Source: Rutpela maculata (taxonomy: Eukaryota; Arthropoda; Insecta; Coleoptera; Cerambycidae). From it: a DNA stretch of 64,000 bases. A model generated the notes under the pieces. That model did no database searches and had not been told where the DNA came from. It saw nothing but the letters and a program-made list of their open reading frames with translations. The first letter of the stretch is position 1. Every line of letters begins with the position of its first letter. Position numbers and translations under genes: made by a program. Below are positions 1-10,026 of the stretch, in pieces. The stretch covers positions 124,679,639 to 124,743,638 of the forward strand of contig OW386292.2 in NCBI GenBank assembly GCA_936432065.2, written 5' to 3'.

Positions 1-2334
1 ATACTGGATCTTCGTGTGCTGTATGTTGCGTTTGATCGTCTATGTCCATCATTTCTTTAAATAGTTGTGGTTCTGGTTGTGTATCTTCTGCGAGTACTCT
101 TGCAATTACTTCTTCAAGTTCATCATCCACTTGAGGTTGAGTACTAATGTTGTCTGTATTGTCATTTGTCTCATTGGTGTTGCATTCTTCAATTTTGATT
201 CGGCTTAATGCGTCTGCCACTTTATTATGTGATCCTGGTTTATACTTTATTATATAGTCATATTCCTCTAATTTTAATTTCCAACGAACTAATTTTGAGT
301 TGGGATCTTTCAAAGAAAATAACCATTGTAACGGTCTGTGGTCTGTGTGTATTATAAATTTGTTTCCATATAAGTATGGTCTGAATTGCTTTACTGACCA
401 TACGATCGATAAAAGTTCTTTTTCAATCGTAGAGTAATTAATTTCTGCGTCATTTAGTGTTCTAGATGCGAAGGAAATTGGTTTTCCATTTTGACTGAGA
501 AATGATCCAATGGCAAAGTTGGATGCATCAGTAGTTAATTCAAATGATTTGGAAAAGTCTGGGTATGCCAGTATAGGACTGTTGGTTAATAGTTGTTTAC
601 ATGTTTCAAAGCAATTTATGTAATCTTTAGTAAGGATAATTTTTGCATTTTTCTTTAGACATTGTGTTAATGGTTTAGTTATTTTTGCAAAATTATTAAT
701 GAATTTTCTGTAATAACCAAGTAATCCGAGAAATGCTTTTATTTCTTTCGGTGTTTTGGGAATAGGATATTTTTCTATTGCTTTTATTTTTTCTGGGTTT
801 GGTTTAATTCCGTTTTTTGTGACTATATGTCCTAGAAAAGAAACCTCTTTACATAAAAATTCTGATTTATCCAATTGTATTTTTAGACGATTTTTTCTAA
901 ATGTTTCAAAAACAAGTTTTAAATTTTTAATGTGTTCTTCTAATCCGTTAGAAAATACGATTACATCGCCCATATATATGAGACATATTTTATTTTGTAA
1001 GTCTTTGAGGACATTGTCCATGCATCTTTGAAATGTTGCTGGTGCATTTTTGAGACCAAATGGCATTCGAATATATTCGTAATGTCCATTTTCAACTGAA
1101 AACGCAGTTTTCTGTGTAGAATTAGGGTGCATTTCTATTTGGTGAAATCCAGATGCTAAGTCGATAGTTGTGAAATATGAACATCTACCTAGTTTGTCTA
1201 AAATTTCAGTGATATTGGGAATTGGATATTTATCTTCTATAGTTTTTTCATTTAGTTTTCTTAATCTATCACCAATCGCCATTTTTTCTTGCCACTAGCA
1301 TCAGCTTTTTTTGGAACTATCCAAATTGGTGAAGAATAGGGACTTTGAGATGGTCGAATGATATTATTTCCAAGCATTTCTTTGATCTGTTTCTGTACTT
1401 CTTCCTTGTGGATGTAAGGATAACGGTAGCTTTTGGTATAAACTGGTGATTCGTCTTTAGTTTTTATTTCATGCTTGACAGAATTTGTAAATGTTAATTT
1501 ATCCTCTGGTTTTTGGAATATATCACTATATTGTTTACAAAGATTTATCAATTTCTTTTTTTCTTCGTTATTAAGATGGTTTGTTCTTAATAATGTTTTA
1601 ATGTCAGATTTCTGCATATTTTGTGAAGGTGTTGTTATTGAATAGTTGTAAACGTGATACTTGTTTAAGTTAGTAAATTTAAGTTTGCTGTGATCAAAAG
1701 TTACTGGAAATGAATTGTAATTGTGGAGTTCAAAGGTTAAAGAATTATTTTGAACCGTAGTGATTGTATCAGGAATGAAATATTGTTCATTTGAAATTTC
1801 GGGTATGAAAAGATTAGTATTGTTTGGAAGTTTTGTAGGGGATGAAATTCTTTTTATTTTATTACTTGGAATAATTGATTTTGGAAGTGTTTCTTTTTGA
1901 TTACATGGGATATTGAAGTGAATTGGTAGACAGCATTGAGAATTATAAAGAATATTTGAATTGAAAGATATATGCAAATTTAACTTTTTTAAATCTTCAA
2001 ATCCTAAGGCTCCATCGAAATAATCATGAAAATCGAATAATATGATATCTAAAAAGTGTTCCGAATTAAATTCTGGAAAAGCTGGAACATGAGCTTGTTT
2101 ATTTATATTTACTTCTCCTGTACTTGTTTTAAGTTTACATGAGTTATGGATGATAAATTGTGGACAATATTTTTCAACAATTGATGGTTTAATTATAGTT
2201 TTCGTGCTTCCGGTATCTATAAGTAATTTAATTGGGGGGTATTTCAACTGAATATATGGTAATGGTGATGTTGTTGTTACGTTGTAGCATTCTGTTATGT
2301 TGGTGGGTTGTCTGGGGATTCCTCTATAAAATTT
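1..2334 (-). pseudogene. pol: Element A pol (protease, RT, RNase H), frameshifted and active-site mutated
   Basis: Pol is read in the -1 frame after gag. The aspartic protease motif LLIDTG lies just after 2247, followed by the RT N-terminus with the motif IWIVPKK. Near 1264 one base is missing compared with the same site in element D (GAT TA-AGA against GAT TATAGA). The frame therefore ends at 1261 and continues in another frame to the window edge. That second part shows RT (IDLASGFHQIEM, FGLKNAPATFQRCMDN), then RNase H (LTTDAS, HTDHRPLQWLF). The RT motif normally YMDD reads YMGD at about 960-985, replacing a catalytic aspartate, so the enzyme is predicted dead. The C-terminal integrase lies outside the window. 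Confidence 0.9.
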
Positions 2335-3476
2335 AGATTGTTATTGACATTTCCATTTTGTTGCGCTTGAAGGATTTCTTCGTCCCAGTCTTCTAAACCT
2401 TCGTTGTATTCTTCATTAATAAATCTATTTTCCTCTGCAATGGCTGGATCGATTTCTTCTTCCCAGTCTTCTTCTTCTATATTCAACTGTTGTGGTGGTC
2501 CTTGCTGCAGGTCCATTCTTGCAAATTCTTGGAATGTTTCTTCTAATTGTGTAGGAATTTGTTCTCCTCGTTGGTCATAATATATGCAATATTGTGGTGT
2601 AACATCGGTTTGAACGTGATGTAGTTCTTGTTGTCTTCTGTTGAAGGGTCGAGTTACTGTAGAAGTAACCATGGGTGTTGGTCTAAAATTTCTTGATTGC
2701 AATGTTTTATTTATCGTTGAGGTGTCCATAGATGCTTGGTAATTATTATTAATGTTTTTTGGTGCCCATACATTATTACTTGGTTGTTGTTGGTTAGTAG
2801 TATTAGGTTGTTTGATGTATTGTTTTGGTTGCATCTGTTTATATTGTATTGGGATATATATGTTATTTGATGAATTTACAGTTGTTGTATATTTATTAAA
2901 TTGTTCTTCCCTTGTAACAATTTTAATTGCTTCATTTAACTTAGTAATGTCTTTCGTTCTAATCATTTGTTTTAAATTAAATGGTAAATTTCTAACGTAT
3001 GTGTCTAATGCTAGTCTTTGAAATACTATGTTCATCGCTTTTTTAACCTCTTCACTGTCATTAGTTTGTTCAAGTTTGCAAATCAACAAGGATTCGTAAT
3101 CCTGAATTTTGTTGCCAAACGAGAAAATTGTGTCTTTTTTAGGATTAAATTTTAAATGTATTAATTCTGTTTGAAGGGTTGGCAAATCCCTCGCGTCGCC
3201 AAATGTATCAATTAAAATTTGTTTTACAGTTGCCCAATCTTTCGCGTCTCGTCGAGCTGAAACGTTAGTTTGTGCTTGTCCATACAGTTTGTTACGTATG
3301 GCTCTTAATACAAATTTATTTTGAACTTCATTGGTTCCCGTGCCATATGTAGCTTGTAATTCGTCACACGACGAAATAAAGTCTGTCAAGAGTGATGCCC
3401 TGCCATCAAATCTAGGGATGACATCAATATGCATTTTGAAATATTGAAAGTTGATAGCGACATCTGCGTCAGCCAT
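2295..3476 (-). CDS. gag: Element A Gag
   Basis: This is a 393-aa structural protein that would form the capsid-like particle of the retrotransposon. It begins with a genuine ATG (MADADVAINFQYFKMHIDVI) and carries the errantivirus Gag core (IPRFDGRASLLTDFISSCDEL). I see no CCHC zinc knuckle; the C-terminal third is Gln/Asn-rich and then acidic. The stop lies 33 bp past a slippery heptamer A AAT TTT (2334-2328) that would shift ribosomes -1 into pol. Elements A2 and C carry homologous broken copies. The reading frame looks intact. Confidence 0.9.
   Translation of the reverse strand: MADADVAINFQYFKMHIDVIPRFDGRASLLTDFISSCDELQATYGTGTNEVQNKFVLRAIRNKLYGQAQTNVSARRDAKDWATVKQILIDTFGDARDLPTLQTELIHLKFNPKKDTIFSFGNKIQDYESLLICKLEQTNDSEEVKKAMNIVFQRLALDTYVRNLPFNLKQMIRTKDITKLNEAIKIVTREEQFNKYTTTVNSSNNIYIPIQYKQMQPKQYIKQPNTTNQQQPSNNVWAPKNINNNYQASMDTSTINKTLQSRNFRPTPMVTSTVTRPFNRRQQELHHVQTDVTPQYCIYYDQRGEQIPTQLEETFQEFARMDLQQGPPQQLNIEEEDWEEEIDPAIAEENRFINEEYNEGLEDWDEEILQAQQNGNVNNNLNFIEESPDNPPT
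2328..2334 (-). promoter_or_regulatory. Gag-pol -1 frameshift slip site
   Basis: In the gag frame the codons read CTA AAT TTT ATA, giving the canonical X-XXY-YYZ heptamer A AAT TTT. Pol is exactly -1 relative to gag (3476 minus 2247 leaves 2 modulo 3). The same heptamer, in the same frame, stands at the gag-pol junction of element D. Confidence 0.7.
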
Positions 3477-3563
3477 TTTGTTTCGAAAAAATATGAAAGT
3501 TACCTTTTACAGTCGAAAAGTAATAACAAATTCAATTTTTGTTCTTAACTATTGATTAAACTT

Positions 3564-3725
3564 GATGAACAGTCAAGTTTTAATCGAAATTCTGATATAC
3601 AGTCAAAATTTCCGAAAAAGTCTAAATTATGATTGTTATTTTTTGATAAACAGTCAATAATAATCAATCGCGAATTACAATAATTCCAAAATTATCTATG
3701 AGTAATTATTCTGATAAACAGTCAA
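3564..3725 (-). repeat. Leader repeat array of element A (TTGACTGTTTATC-type, 4 copies)
   Basis: Four copies of GAT-RWACAGTCAA (plus strand) begin at 3564, 3594, 3645 and 3713. A second motif, TCGCGAATT followed by AATAATTCC, occurs twice (3668 and 3734). The same arrangement recurs in A2 (7553-7710) and C (51491-51652). Position matches the 5' untranslated region where Drosophila gypsy carries its insulator repeats, although the motif is different. Function is not shown. Confidence 0.7.
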
Positions 3726-3805
3726 AATGTTACTCGCGAATTGAAATAATTCCTTGAGTTCCACACCAATCAATTAAAATAACCAAAAGGAAAGGTAAAA
3801 TAGGA

Positions 3806-3811
3806 ACTTAC
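3806..3811 (-). promoter_or_regulatory. Leader splice donor GTAAGT (element A)
   Basis: The minus strand reads CTA|GTAAGT in the leader. The same site is conserved in A2 (7794-7799) and C (51733-51738), and D has GTAAGT at 63299-63304. In errantiviruses env is made from a spliced mRNA whose donor lies upstream of gag. Confidence 0.55.
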
Positions 3812-3973
3812 TAGTTTTCCCTGAAGTATTGTTGGCTTCTTGTTCAATCCTTGGACTACTAGGACCAATCGACAAATTATACCAATCCACAAATCTCTTG
3901 TCCGCAGAAATTCTCCTGGAAAATTCTCCTGGTCGAGTCTTCTAGTGAACAGTACCAAACTTCATAAAAGAGT

Positions 3974-3986
3974 ACCGACTGCGCCA
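3974..3986 (-). other. Primer binding site, tRNA-Ser
   Basis: The minus strand reads TGGCGCAGTCGGT directly after the 5' LTR. This complements the 3' end of insect tRNA-Ser including CCA. Established elements of this group (17.6 and 297 of Drosophila) use the same primer. Confidence 0.85.
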
Positions 3987-4289
3987 ATTATGCTGGGTCG
4001 TGGGAGCCAAACACAATAAATTTATTTGAGAGCTTTTATTAAACTAGCTAGTCACAATTACTTTACTTTCTATTGATGTATTCAATTTGGTGATTAATGT
4101 AGAACTGGTTTACAATCGAAAGTTAATTAGTGTTTATACTATCTACTTATCATTAATGATGTCATGGGATGTTTATTATTATTTTGATAACAAGGTTAAT
4201 GATATTTATAACATTATAATTGTTATGCATAATATGAACAATGAGAATTAAAAAAATGAAAGTAGGTCGTTAAGGTTAGGTGTATAACT
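3987..4289 (-). repeat. 5' LTR of element A (303 bp)
   Basis: On the minus strand the LTR starts AGTTATACACC and ends CCCAGCATAAT next to the primer site. An AATAAA polyadenylation signal sits about 35 bp before its end. It aligns throughout with the LTRs at 7983-8281, 51884-52183 and 52304-52604, being closest to the last. Confidence 0.9.
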
Positions 4290-5865
4290 CTAGTTAACAT
4301 GAAAAACTGATAAATTTCATTATGCCATAATACGCTTTTATATGATTAGCTTTTTCAGTGTTTTAATCCGTATTATGAGGGGAAATATTCCTTTCTATTT
4401 CTATTTCTACAATGAAAATGTCTTTCTAATGTGATATTATGCAGTCTTGTGCTTGAGTCTGTTACTCTGTAATTAATGCAAGTATAGGAGGGTAATTTTT
4501 TCAACTAAAATTTACATAAATATATCATTCTCAGCGATATTCCAGTATTAGTATCTAATACATTCGGCAGCAGCTTATTTTATCAGTAGCTGACTAGCTG
4601 AGTTAGACTAATTCTTTTTTATCTACAAATCTTTTATTGCAATGATCTTTTCGTTTCTTTTTGAGATGGCATATAATACAATCAAAAACTTAATTGACCT
4701 GGGCTCATTTGAATTTTAAACCATTAAATTTACAGAACTAGAGTTACATGAGGGTCATAAGGTTTGGCATTTTTCGTAGTATAGAAACAACCTATGGATG
4801 CCGAATTTTGGTCGAATTAGTGGCCTGGGGAAATTTATATTTCTTCCGGAACGTTAGTAGTGTCTAAAAAGGTTACTGAATCCCCCCACTATGTCTACAC
4901 AAAAAAGAAAGATTGCCTCTAATTGGTCGAGACGAAAATTCCTATAACTTTTGAATGAGAAGAGATATTTGATTTTTTTAAAGGGAAAGATGTATATTTT
5001 GCATTCCTTCTCCTCCTTGACATTCAAAAAAGAAAAGGTTGCCTCTGATTGGTCGAGACGAAAATTCCTATAACTTTTAAACGATAAGAGATATTTGATT
5101 TTTTTTTAAGGAAAAATTTTGCATTCTTCTCCTCTACTCATCTTATTGATACGCAAAAAAGGGAGGTTGTCTCTGATTGGCCGATCCAAACGTACTACTA
5201 TAATATGACATGTATGTATATTCCTTTATTCCCTGTATATCAACGAAAAAGTACATCTTTTCAGAATATTGTGTGTAATTAAGGGGATGATCAATTATAT
5301 TTAAATTAATGTAAATCCTTTTCTTAAGCTGACCCTGTCCATTTATAATAAATTGGAACCACATTCCCCTTTGTAATTATACATTCTGCAATAACATTTT
5401 TACTTGAATTTGCAATTAATAATTAATTCCCTCGTTAGATAAATGTCAATATTGTTATCATACTTAACCTTTCTATTTTGGATTTAGCATTCACTGTAAG
5501 ATATAATTGACTATTAAAATAATACAATCCTATATTTTTAATTTCAACTAACAGTTCCTTTAGTTGAGGTTTTCCTTAACATTATCTGAATAAATGTAAT
5601 AGTATTTAAAGTATTCTATACATTTTTTTTTAATTTTCCAATTTGTTTTATTCTCTGAATTGGAAATATTTTATGCTACAATAAAAAATAAGAGTTTTTA
5701 AAATGTTTAATTTATTTCTAATGTTTTTACATTGTTATTGTAGAATCTGACAGAATAATATTAAGATTGAGAATAAATTTGCTATCTTTAATTCATTCAT
5801 TACGACACAATAAAAAAACAAGAGTTTTTAAATAATTTAGTTTTATTGGAGATTAAATTTTTTGA
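4290..5865. other. Gap between elements A and A2; no gene seen
   Basis: This is AT-rich sequence without a convincing ORF. It contains one tandem repeat array (next entry). The downstream end, about 5400-5865, is low-complexity and holds a duplicated phrase ending in AAGAGTTTTTAAA near 5690 and 5820. Confidence 0.6.
4893..5190. repeat. Tandem repeat, about 126-bp unit, 2.4 copies
   Basis: The phrase TTGCCTCTAATTGGTCGAGACG at 4913 recurs at 5039 (one change) and as a partial, more diverged copy at 5165. Each copy is followed by AAAATTCCTATAACTTTT and an AGAGATATTTGATTTTTT segment. Confidence 0.75.
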
Positions 5866-6330
5866 ATTGTATTTCCTGGAATAATTGATTTTGAAAGAGT
5901 CTTGTTTTGAGTGTATGGAATATTGAAACGAATTGGTAAGCAGCATTGAGAGTGATATATGGTATTAGAATGAAAAGAAATATTTGTATTTAACTTTTTT
6001 AAGTCTTAAAAAACCTATAGCTCCGTCAAAATATTCGTGAAAGTCATATAGTATGATATCTAGAAAATTTGTTGTATTGAATTCTGGAAAAGCTGGAACG
6101 TGAGCTTGTTTATGGACAGTTCCTTCTCCAGTGCTTGTTTTGAGTTTACATGGATTATCGATAATAAATTGTGGACAATATTTTTCTACAATTGGTGGTT
6201 TAATTATAGTTTTTGTGCTACCTGTGTCTATGAGTAATTTTATGGGTGGTTGTTTTAATTGAATGTAAGGTAATGGTGATGATGTAGTGACGTTGTAACA
6301 TTCAGTTATGTTTGTGGGTTGTCTTGGGGT
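5866..6330 (-). pseudogene. pol: A2 protease-region fragment of pol
   Basis: The translated minus strand retains the aspartic protease neighbourhood aligned with A 1860-2330, including the sequence around the DTG motif at about 6220. It has an extra in-frame stop near 6008. The rest of pol is absent. Confidence 0.75.
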
Positions 6331-7479
6331 TCCTCTGTAAAATTTGCATTTTTATTTTCATTTGTGTATCCATTCTGTTGTGTTTGATATATTTCTTCAT
6401 TCCAGTCTTCTAGACCTTCGTTATATTCTTCGTTTATGAAACGATTTTATTCGGCAATGGCTTGGTCAATTTCTTCATCCCAGTCTTTTTCTTCGTTTCA
6501 CTGTTGTGTTGTTCCCTGTTGCAAATCCATTCTTTCGAACTCTTGGAATGTTTCTTCCAATTGGGTAGGGATGTGTTCTTCTCGTTGGTTATAATATAGG
6601 CAATGTTGTTGTGTAACATCGGCTTGTACAATGTACATGATGTAATTCCTGTTGTCTCCTATTATAGGGTCGATTTATTGTGGGAGTAACCATAACCATG
6701 GGTGTTGGTTTGTAATTCCTTGTTTGCAATGTTCCATTTATGGTTGATGTATCCATCAGAGATTGATAATTATTGCTAGTATTTTTTGGTGCCCAAACAT
6801 TATTATGTTGATTATTAGGATTTGTTTGTTTAATCATTTGTTTTGGTATTTGCTTATAGAGTGTAGGTATAAAATTGTAATTATTGTTGGAAGAATTCAC
6901 AGTTTTAGAGTAATGTTGTTCTTCTCTTGTTACTGTTTTAATTGCTTCACTTAATTTGATAATTTCTTTAGTGCAAATCATTTGTTTTAAGTAAATTTCT
7001 TACATATGTGTCTAAGGCTAATTTTTGAAATACCGTGTTCATTGCATCTTTAACAGGATCAATTTCATTAGACTGTTCAAGTTTGCAAATTAGTAAAGAT
7101 TCGTAGTATTGTATTTTGTTTCGAAATGAAAATATTGTGTCTTTTTTGGATTGAATTGTAAATGGATTAATTCTGTTTGAAGGGTTGGCAAATCCCTCGC
7201 GTCGCCAAATGTATCAATTAGAATTGATTTTATTGTTGCCCAATGTTTGGCGTCTCTTCTAGCTGAAACATTTATTTGTGCTTGTCCGTATAGTTTGTTT
7301 CGAATGGCTCTTAAAACAAATTTGTTTTGAAGTTCATTGTCTCCCATATGTTTATTGCAATTCATCACACGATGAAATAAAATCGGTTAAAAGAGATGCT
7401 CTGCCATCAAATCTGGGGATGACATCAATGTTTATTTTAAAGTATTGGAAATTAATAGTGACATCTGCGTCTACCATTT
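6331..7479 (-). pseudogene. gag: A2 gag, broken by indels
   Basis: The start codon is kept (MVDADVTINFQYFKINIDVI). The frame is lost after about 40 residues (7352), recovers in another frame at 7368-7090 (KFVLRAIRNKLYGQAQINVS) and again at 6981-6589. The C-terminal acidic tail is at 6631-6340 with frame changes. Compared with A's gag this is the same protein with several one- or few-base indels. Confidence 0.85.
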
Positions 7480-7552
7480 TTAGTTTTTGAAAGTTATGAA
7501 ACTTACTTTTTGCGTCGAAAAGTAGTAACAAATTCAATTTTTGTTCTAACTT

Positions 7553-7710
7553 GATATACAGTCAAGGTTAATCGAAATTTTGATATATAGTCAAAATTTC
7601 CGAAGTTCTTAACTATGATTGAAATTTTTGATACACAGTCATGAAAAGTCAATCGTGAATTATAATAACTCCAAAATTATCTATGAGTAATAATTCTGAT
7701 ATTCAGTCAA
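7553..7710 (-). repeat. Leader repeat array of A2 (4 copies)
   Basis: Four degenerate copies of the motif seen in element A start at 7553, 7582, 7630 and 7698. Spacing is close to that in A. Confidence 0.7.
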
Positions 7711-7969
7711 AAAAAGTTACTCGCGAATTGAAATAATTCCTGGAGTTCCACACCAATCAATTAATAAACCAAAGGGATATAGGTAAAGGAGGGACTTACT
7801 AGTTAACTCCTTGAAGTGTTGTAGGCTTCTTGTGTTATCTGATGACCACTGGTTCCAATCCACAAATTTTTTCTCAAGACCAAAATTTTCGTATTCGTCG
7901 AAATTTTCTGGCAAAAATTCTCCTGGAGGGTCCTGAGGATTCACAGTGCCAAACTTCAATGCAAAGGAA

Positions 7970-7982
7970 ACCGACTGCGCCA
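7970..7982 (-). other. Primer binding site, tRNA-Ser (A2)
   Basis: The minus strand reads TGGCGCAGTCGGT immediately inside the LTR, identical to element A. Confidence 0.85.
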
Positions 7983-8281
7983 ATTATGCTGGGTCGTGGG
8001 AGCCAAACACAATAAATTTATTTAGAGAACTTCTTTATTAACTAGTACTGTACAATACTTTCACTTATAGATGTTTACTTGACATCGATTAATGTAGAAC
8101 CAACTTTTATTCAAATCAATTCCATATTTATACAAATTCTGTCATCAACAATGTGGTTTTGGAATGTTGTTTATTTTTGATGAGTGGAACGGAGAAATCT
8201 ATAACATTAATATATTATGCTTAAATGCAAATGAGAATTAATAAAAATAAAGAGAATAGGTATATGGGAATGTCTATAACT
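7983..8281 (-). repeat. 5' LTR of A2 (299 bp)
   Basis: It begins AGTTATAGACATTCC and ends CCCAGCATAAT on the minus strand. It is clearly diverged from A's LTR in the middle, while the first 45 bp beside the primer site are nearly identical. Confidence 0.85.
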
Positions 8282-8406
8282 TTCGTCGCTAAAGTTGTTA
8301 TCAGACGATTGCAGGATATCAGGAAATCATTTAAATAGGAAGGTTTTCCGTCGAAATTTGGAATAATGATAGAAAAGGAAAGACTTACGGAAAGTTGATG
8401 TATCAA
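8282..8406 (-). pseudogene. gag: Element E gag N-terminal scrap
   Basis: The minus strand encodes IIPNFDGKPSYLNDFLISC, which matches the Gag N-terminal pattern of A (VIPRFDGRASLLTDFISSC) but is clearly another family. It ends exactly where the A2 LTR begins, so E's gag is truncated there. Its leader continues to 8583 and resumes at 26551 beyond the P1 insertion. Confidence 0.6.
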
Positions 8407-8577
8407 GTGATGAATTGAGGTTCTTCGTGTTCAATGGTAGAAACCAAACTTATTCTGTAGGTTCTTGTTTTTCAAAAACGTTAGCGCCAAATGCATTTCC
8501 TAGTGAAGTGTTGACCCAGGGAGATGTTCAATGCCAAATCACCCGATTGCCTTTTGTTCGAACAGGTATTTTTCGAA

Positions 8578-8583
8578 GACTGC
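8578..8583. other. Target site duplication of P1, left copy (GACTGC)
   Basis: GACTGC precedes the AG terminus of P1, and an identical GACTGC follows its CT terminus at 26545-26550. Polintons make 6-bp duplications. Confidence 0.85.
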
Positions 8584-8751
8584 AGTAGGTATAGCCCCTC
8601 CTCGAGACGACACATAATTCCGAGGCGAGGCCTTGAGGTCCGCCCAAGTGGTACCAGGTGACTGAAGTGAGGCCCGGTGTCAATGCAGACCGACTGAGAT
8701 GGCTCATGAGATAAAACGTAGGGAAGCCGCCCAAGTGGTACTAGGTGACTG
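8584..8751 (+). repeat. P1 left terminal inverted repeat
   Basis: It starts AGTAGGTATAGCCCC. It is identical to the reverse complement of 26377-26544 over 168 bp and then similarity becomes patchy. It contains internal copies of an AGGTGACTGAAGT phrase also present in the P2 repeats. Confidence 0.9.
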
Positions 8752-10026
8752 AAGTGAGGCCCGGTGTCAATATAGACTGACTGAAGTGGTCCATGAGATA
8801 AACGTAGGAAAAATATAAAAAGGTTATCTTTAATGAAAATTTTTATAAAATAATATACTCGTATTAGAACAGATACTATATAGAATCTATTTTTATCCTT
8901 CGTGCATACTCGTTTTATGCATCGTAATAAAAAAATATAAACCATCTCTACATTAAAACGACAATCTAATGATTCAAAAACATATACCTCTGACATACTT
9001 GGGGTTTGTGACAATTACTGTAAAACTACTGCCTTTAATGTTATATTAAAGAATCACTGAGTATTGATGTTTTTATAGCCCCACTTTATATTCAGTTATT
9101 GATTTCTTGTTTTATTCAAAGCAAAATGTTCTGGTAAATAAATTGTAAATTGTTTTCGAATACGTTCTGGGGCAAGAAGTTAAAAATAAAATTCAGGCTG
9201 GCGTTTAACTGTTTATTAAAATTCTCATACATATTTTCAATGTAATACCCTAGTTAAAAACACAACTGTTAAATACAAATTAAATTTATTGTGCATGTTA
9301 AAAATATTCAATATACCACAATATACAGGTAAAGCATAAAGAACAATACAGGCAGAGATTTTGTTTATTAAATTCTCACATATTTAAAAAAGGTAATATA
9401 GACAGGGAAAATGGTGATATAAAAAGTCCAAGATATCACGAGAACTAAAACAAAATGTTTGAATACTTCTGTGACCCTATAGAGGACTCATAATATTACC
9501 TGTTTATGTTAGCAACCTCATAATATTACCAATCTATACCTTTTGGTTTATATACATTAAAATATGTTTAAATAATTTTATATACCATTATTAGCTCGAA
9601 CAAAATTACAAAAAGTTTATCAAACCTATTTAAAATTTTAACAACCTGTACACGATCATATGGTACAGAGGTTTTGTTTTACATGACACAACAAAAACTT
9701 TAAAACACAACTGTTAAATACAAACTAAATTTATTGTGCATGTTAAAAATATTCAATATACCACAATATACAGGTAAAACATAAAGAACAATACAGACAG
9801 AGATTTTAATTGTCTATTAAATTCTATCATATTTTCAAAAAAGTAATATGTAACTCTAAACTACATAACAATATTTTAAAAACAAATATGTGCCCAATAG
9901 TTTTCATAGACTGTAATGTGAAGATAATACCCTAAACATAATACTGAAATTTTTACAAAAAAAAGTATTTAGGTTTTAAATATTTAATATATACAATATA
10001 CAGGTAAAAAACAAAGAATAATACTT
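8752..10026. other. P1 left arm; no gene, internal duplication
   Basis: AT-rich sub-terminal region aligned with the P2 left arm (28290-29140). A phrase of about 105 bp (from AACACAACTGTTAAATAC) occurs at 9258-9365 and again at 9703-9808. Between the copies lies a segment (about 9400-9700) that matches the reverse complement of P2's right arm (33590-33910). Confidence 0.7.

Larger units (their letters stand above)
1..4289 (-). mobile_element. Element A: 5' part of an errantivirus-like Gypsy retrotransposon
   Basis: In minus-strand order this holds a 5' LTR (3987-4289), a tRNA-Ser primer site, a leader, gag and pol. Pol runs off the left window edge, so integrase, env and the 3' LTR are not visible. 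The 3' LTR of element B (52304-52604) is nearly the same sequence as A's LTR, so A and B belong to one family; B shows that the family carries env. A is defective because pol has a one-base deletion and a changed RT active-site residue. Confidence 0.9.
5866..8281 (-). mobile_element. Element A2: truncated, decayed errantivirus copy
   Basis: This is a relative of A on the same strand. It holds the 5' LTR (7983-8281), the primer site (7970-7982), the leader with four repeat motifs, a broken gag and about 450 bp of the protease region. Homology stops at about 5866, so pol and everything 3' are missing. Its LTR differs from A's at many positions, so it is an older, independent insertion. Confidence 0.85.

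Noticed and set aside
8481..9014. A 177-aa minus-strand frame at the left end of P1
   Set aside because: It runs through the terminal inverted repeat and its internal duplicates; repeated peptide phrases simply mirror repeated DNA.
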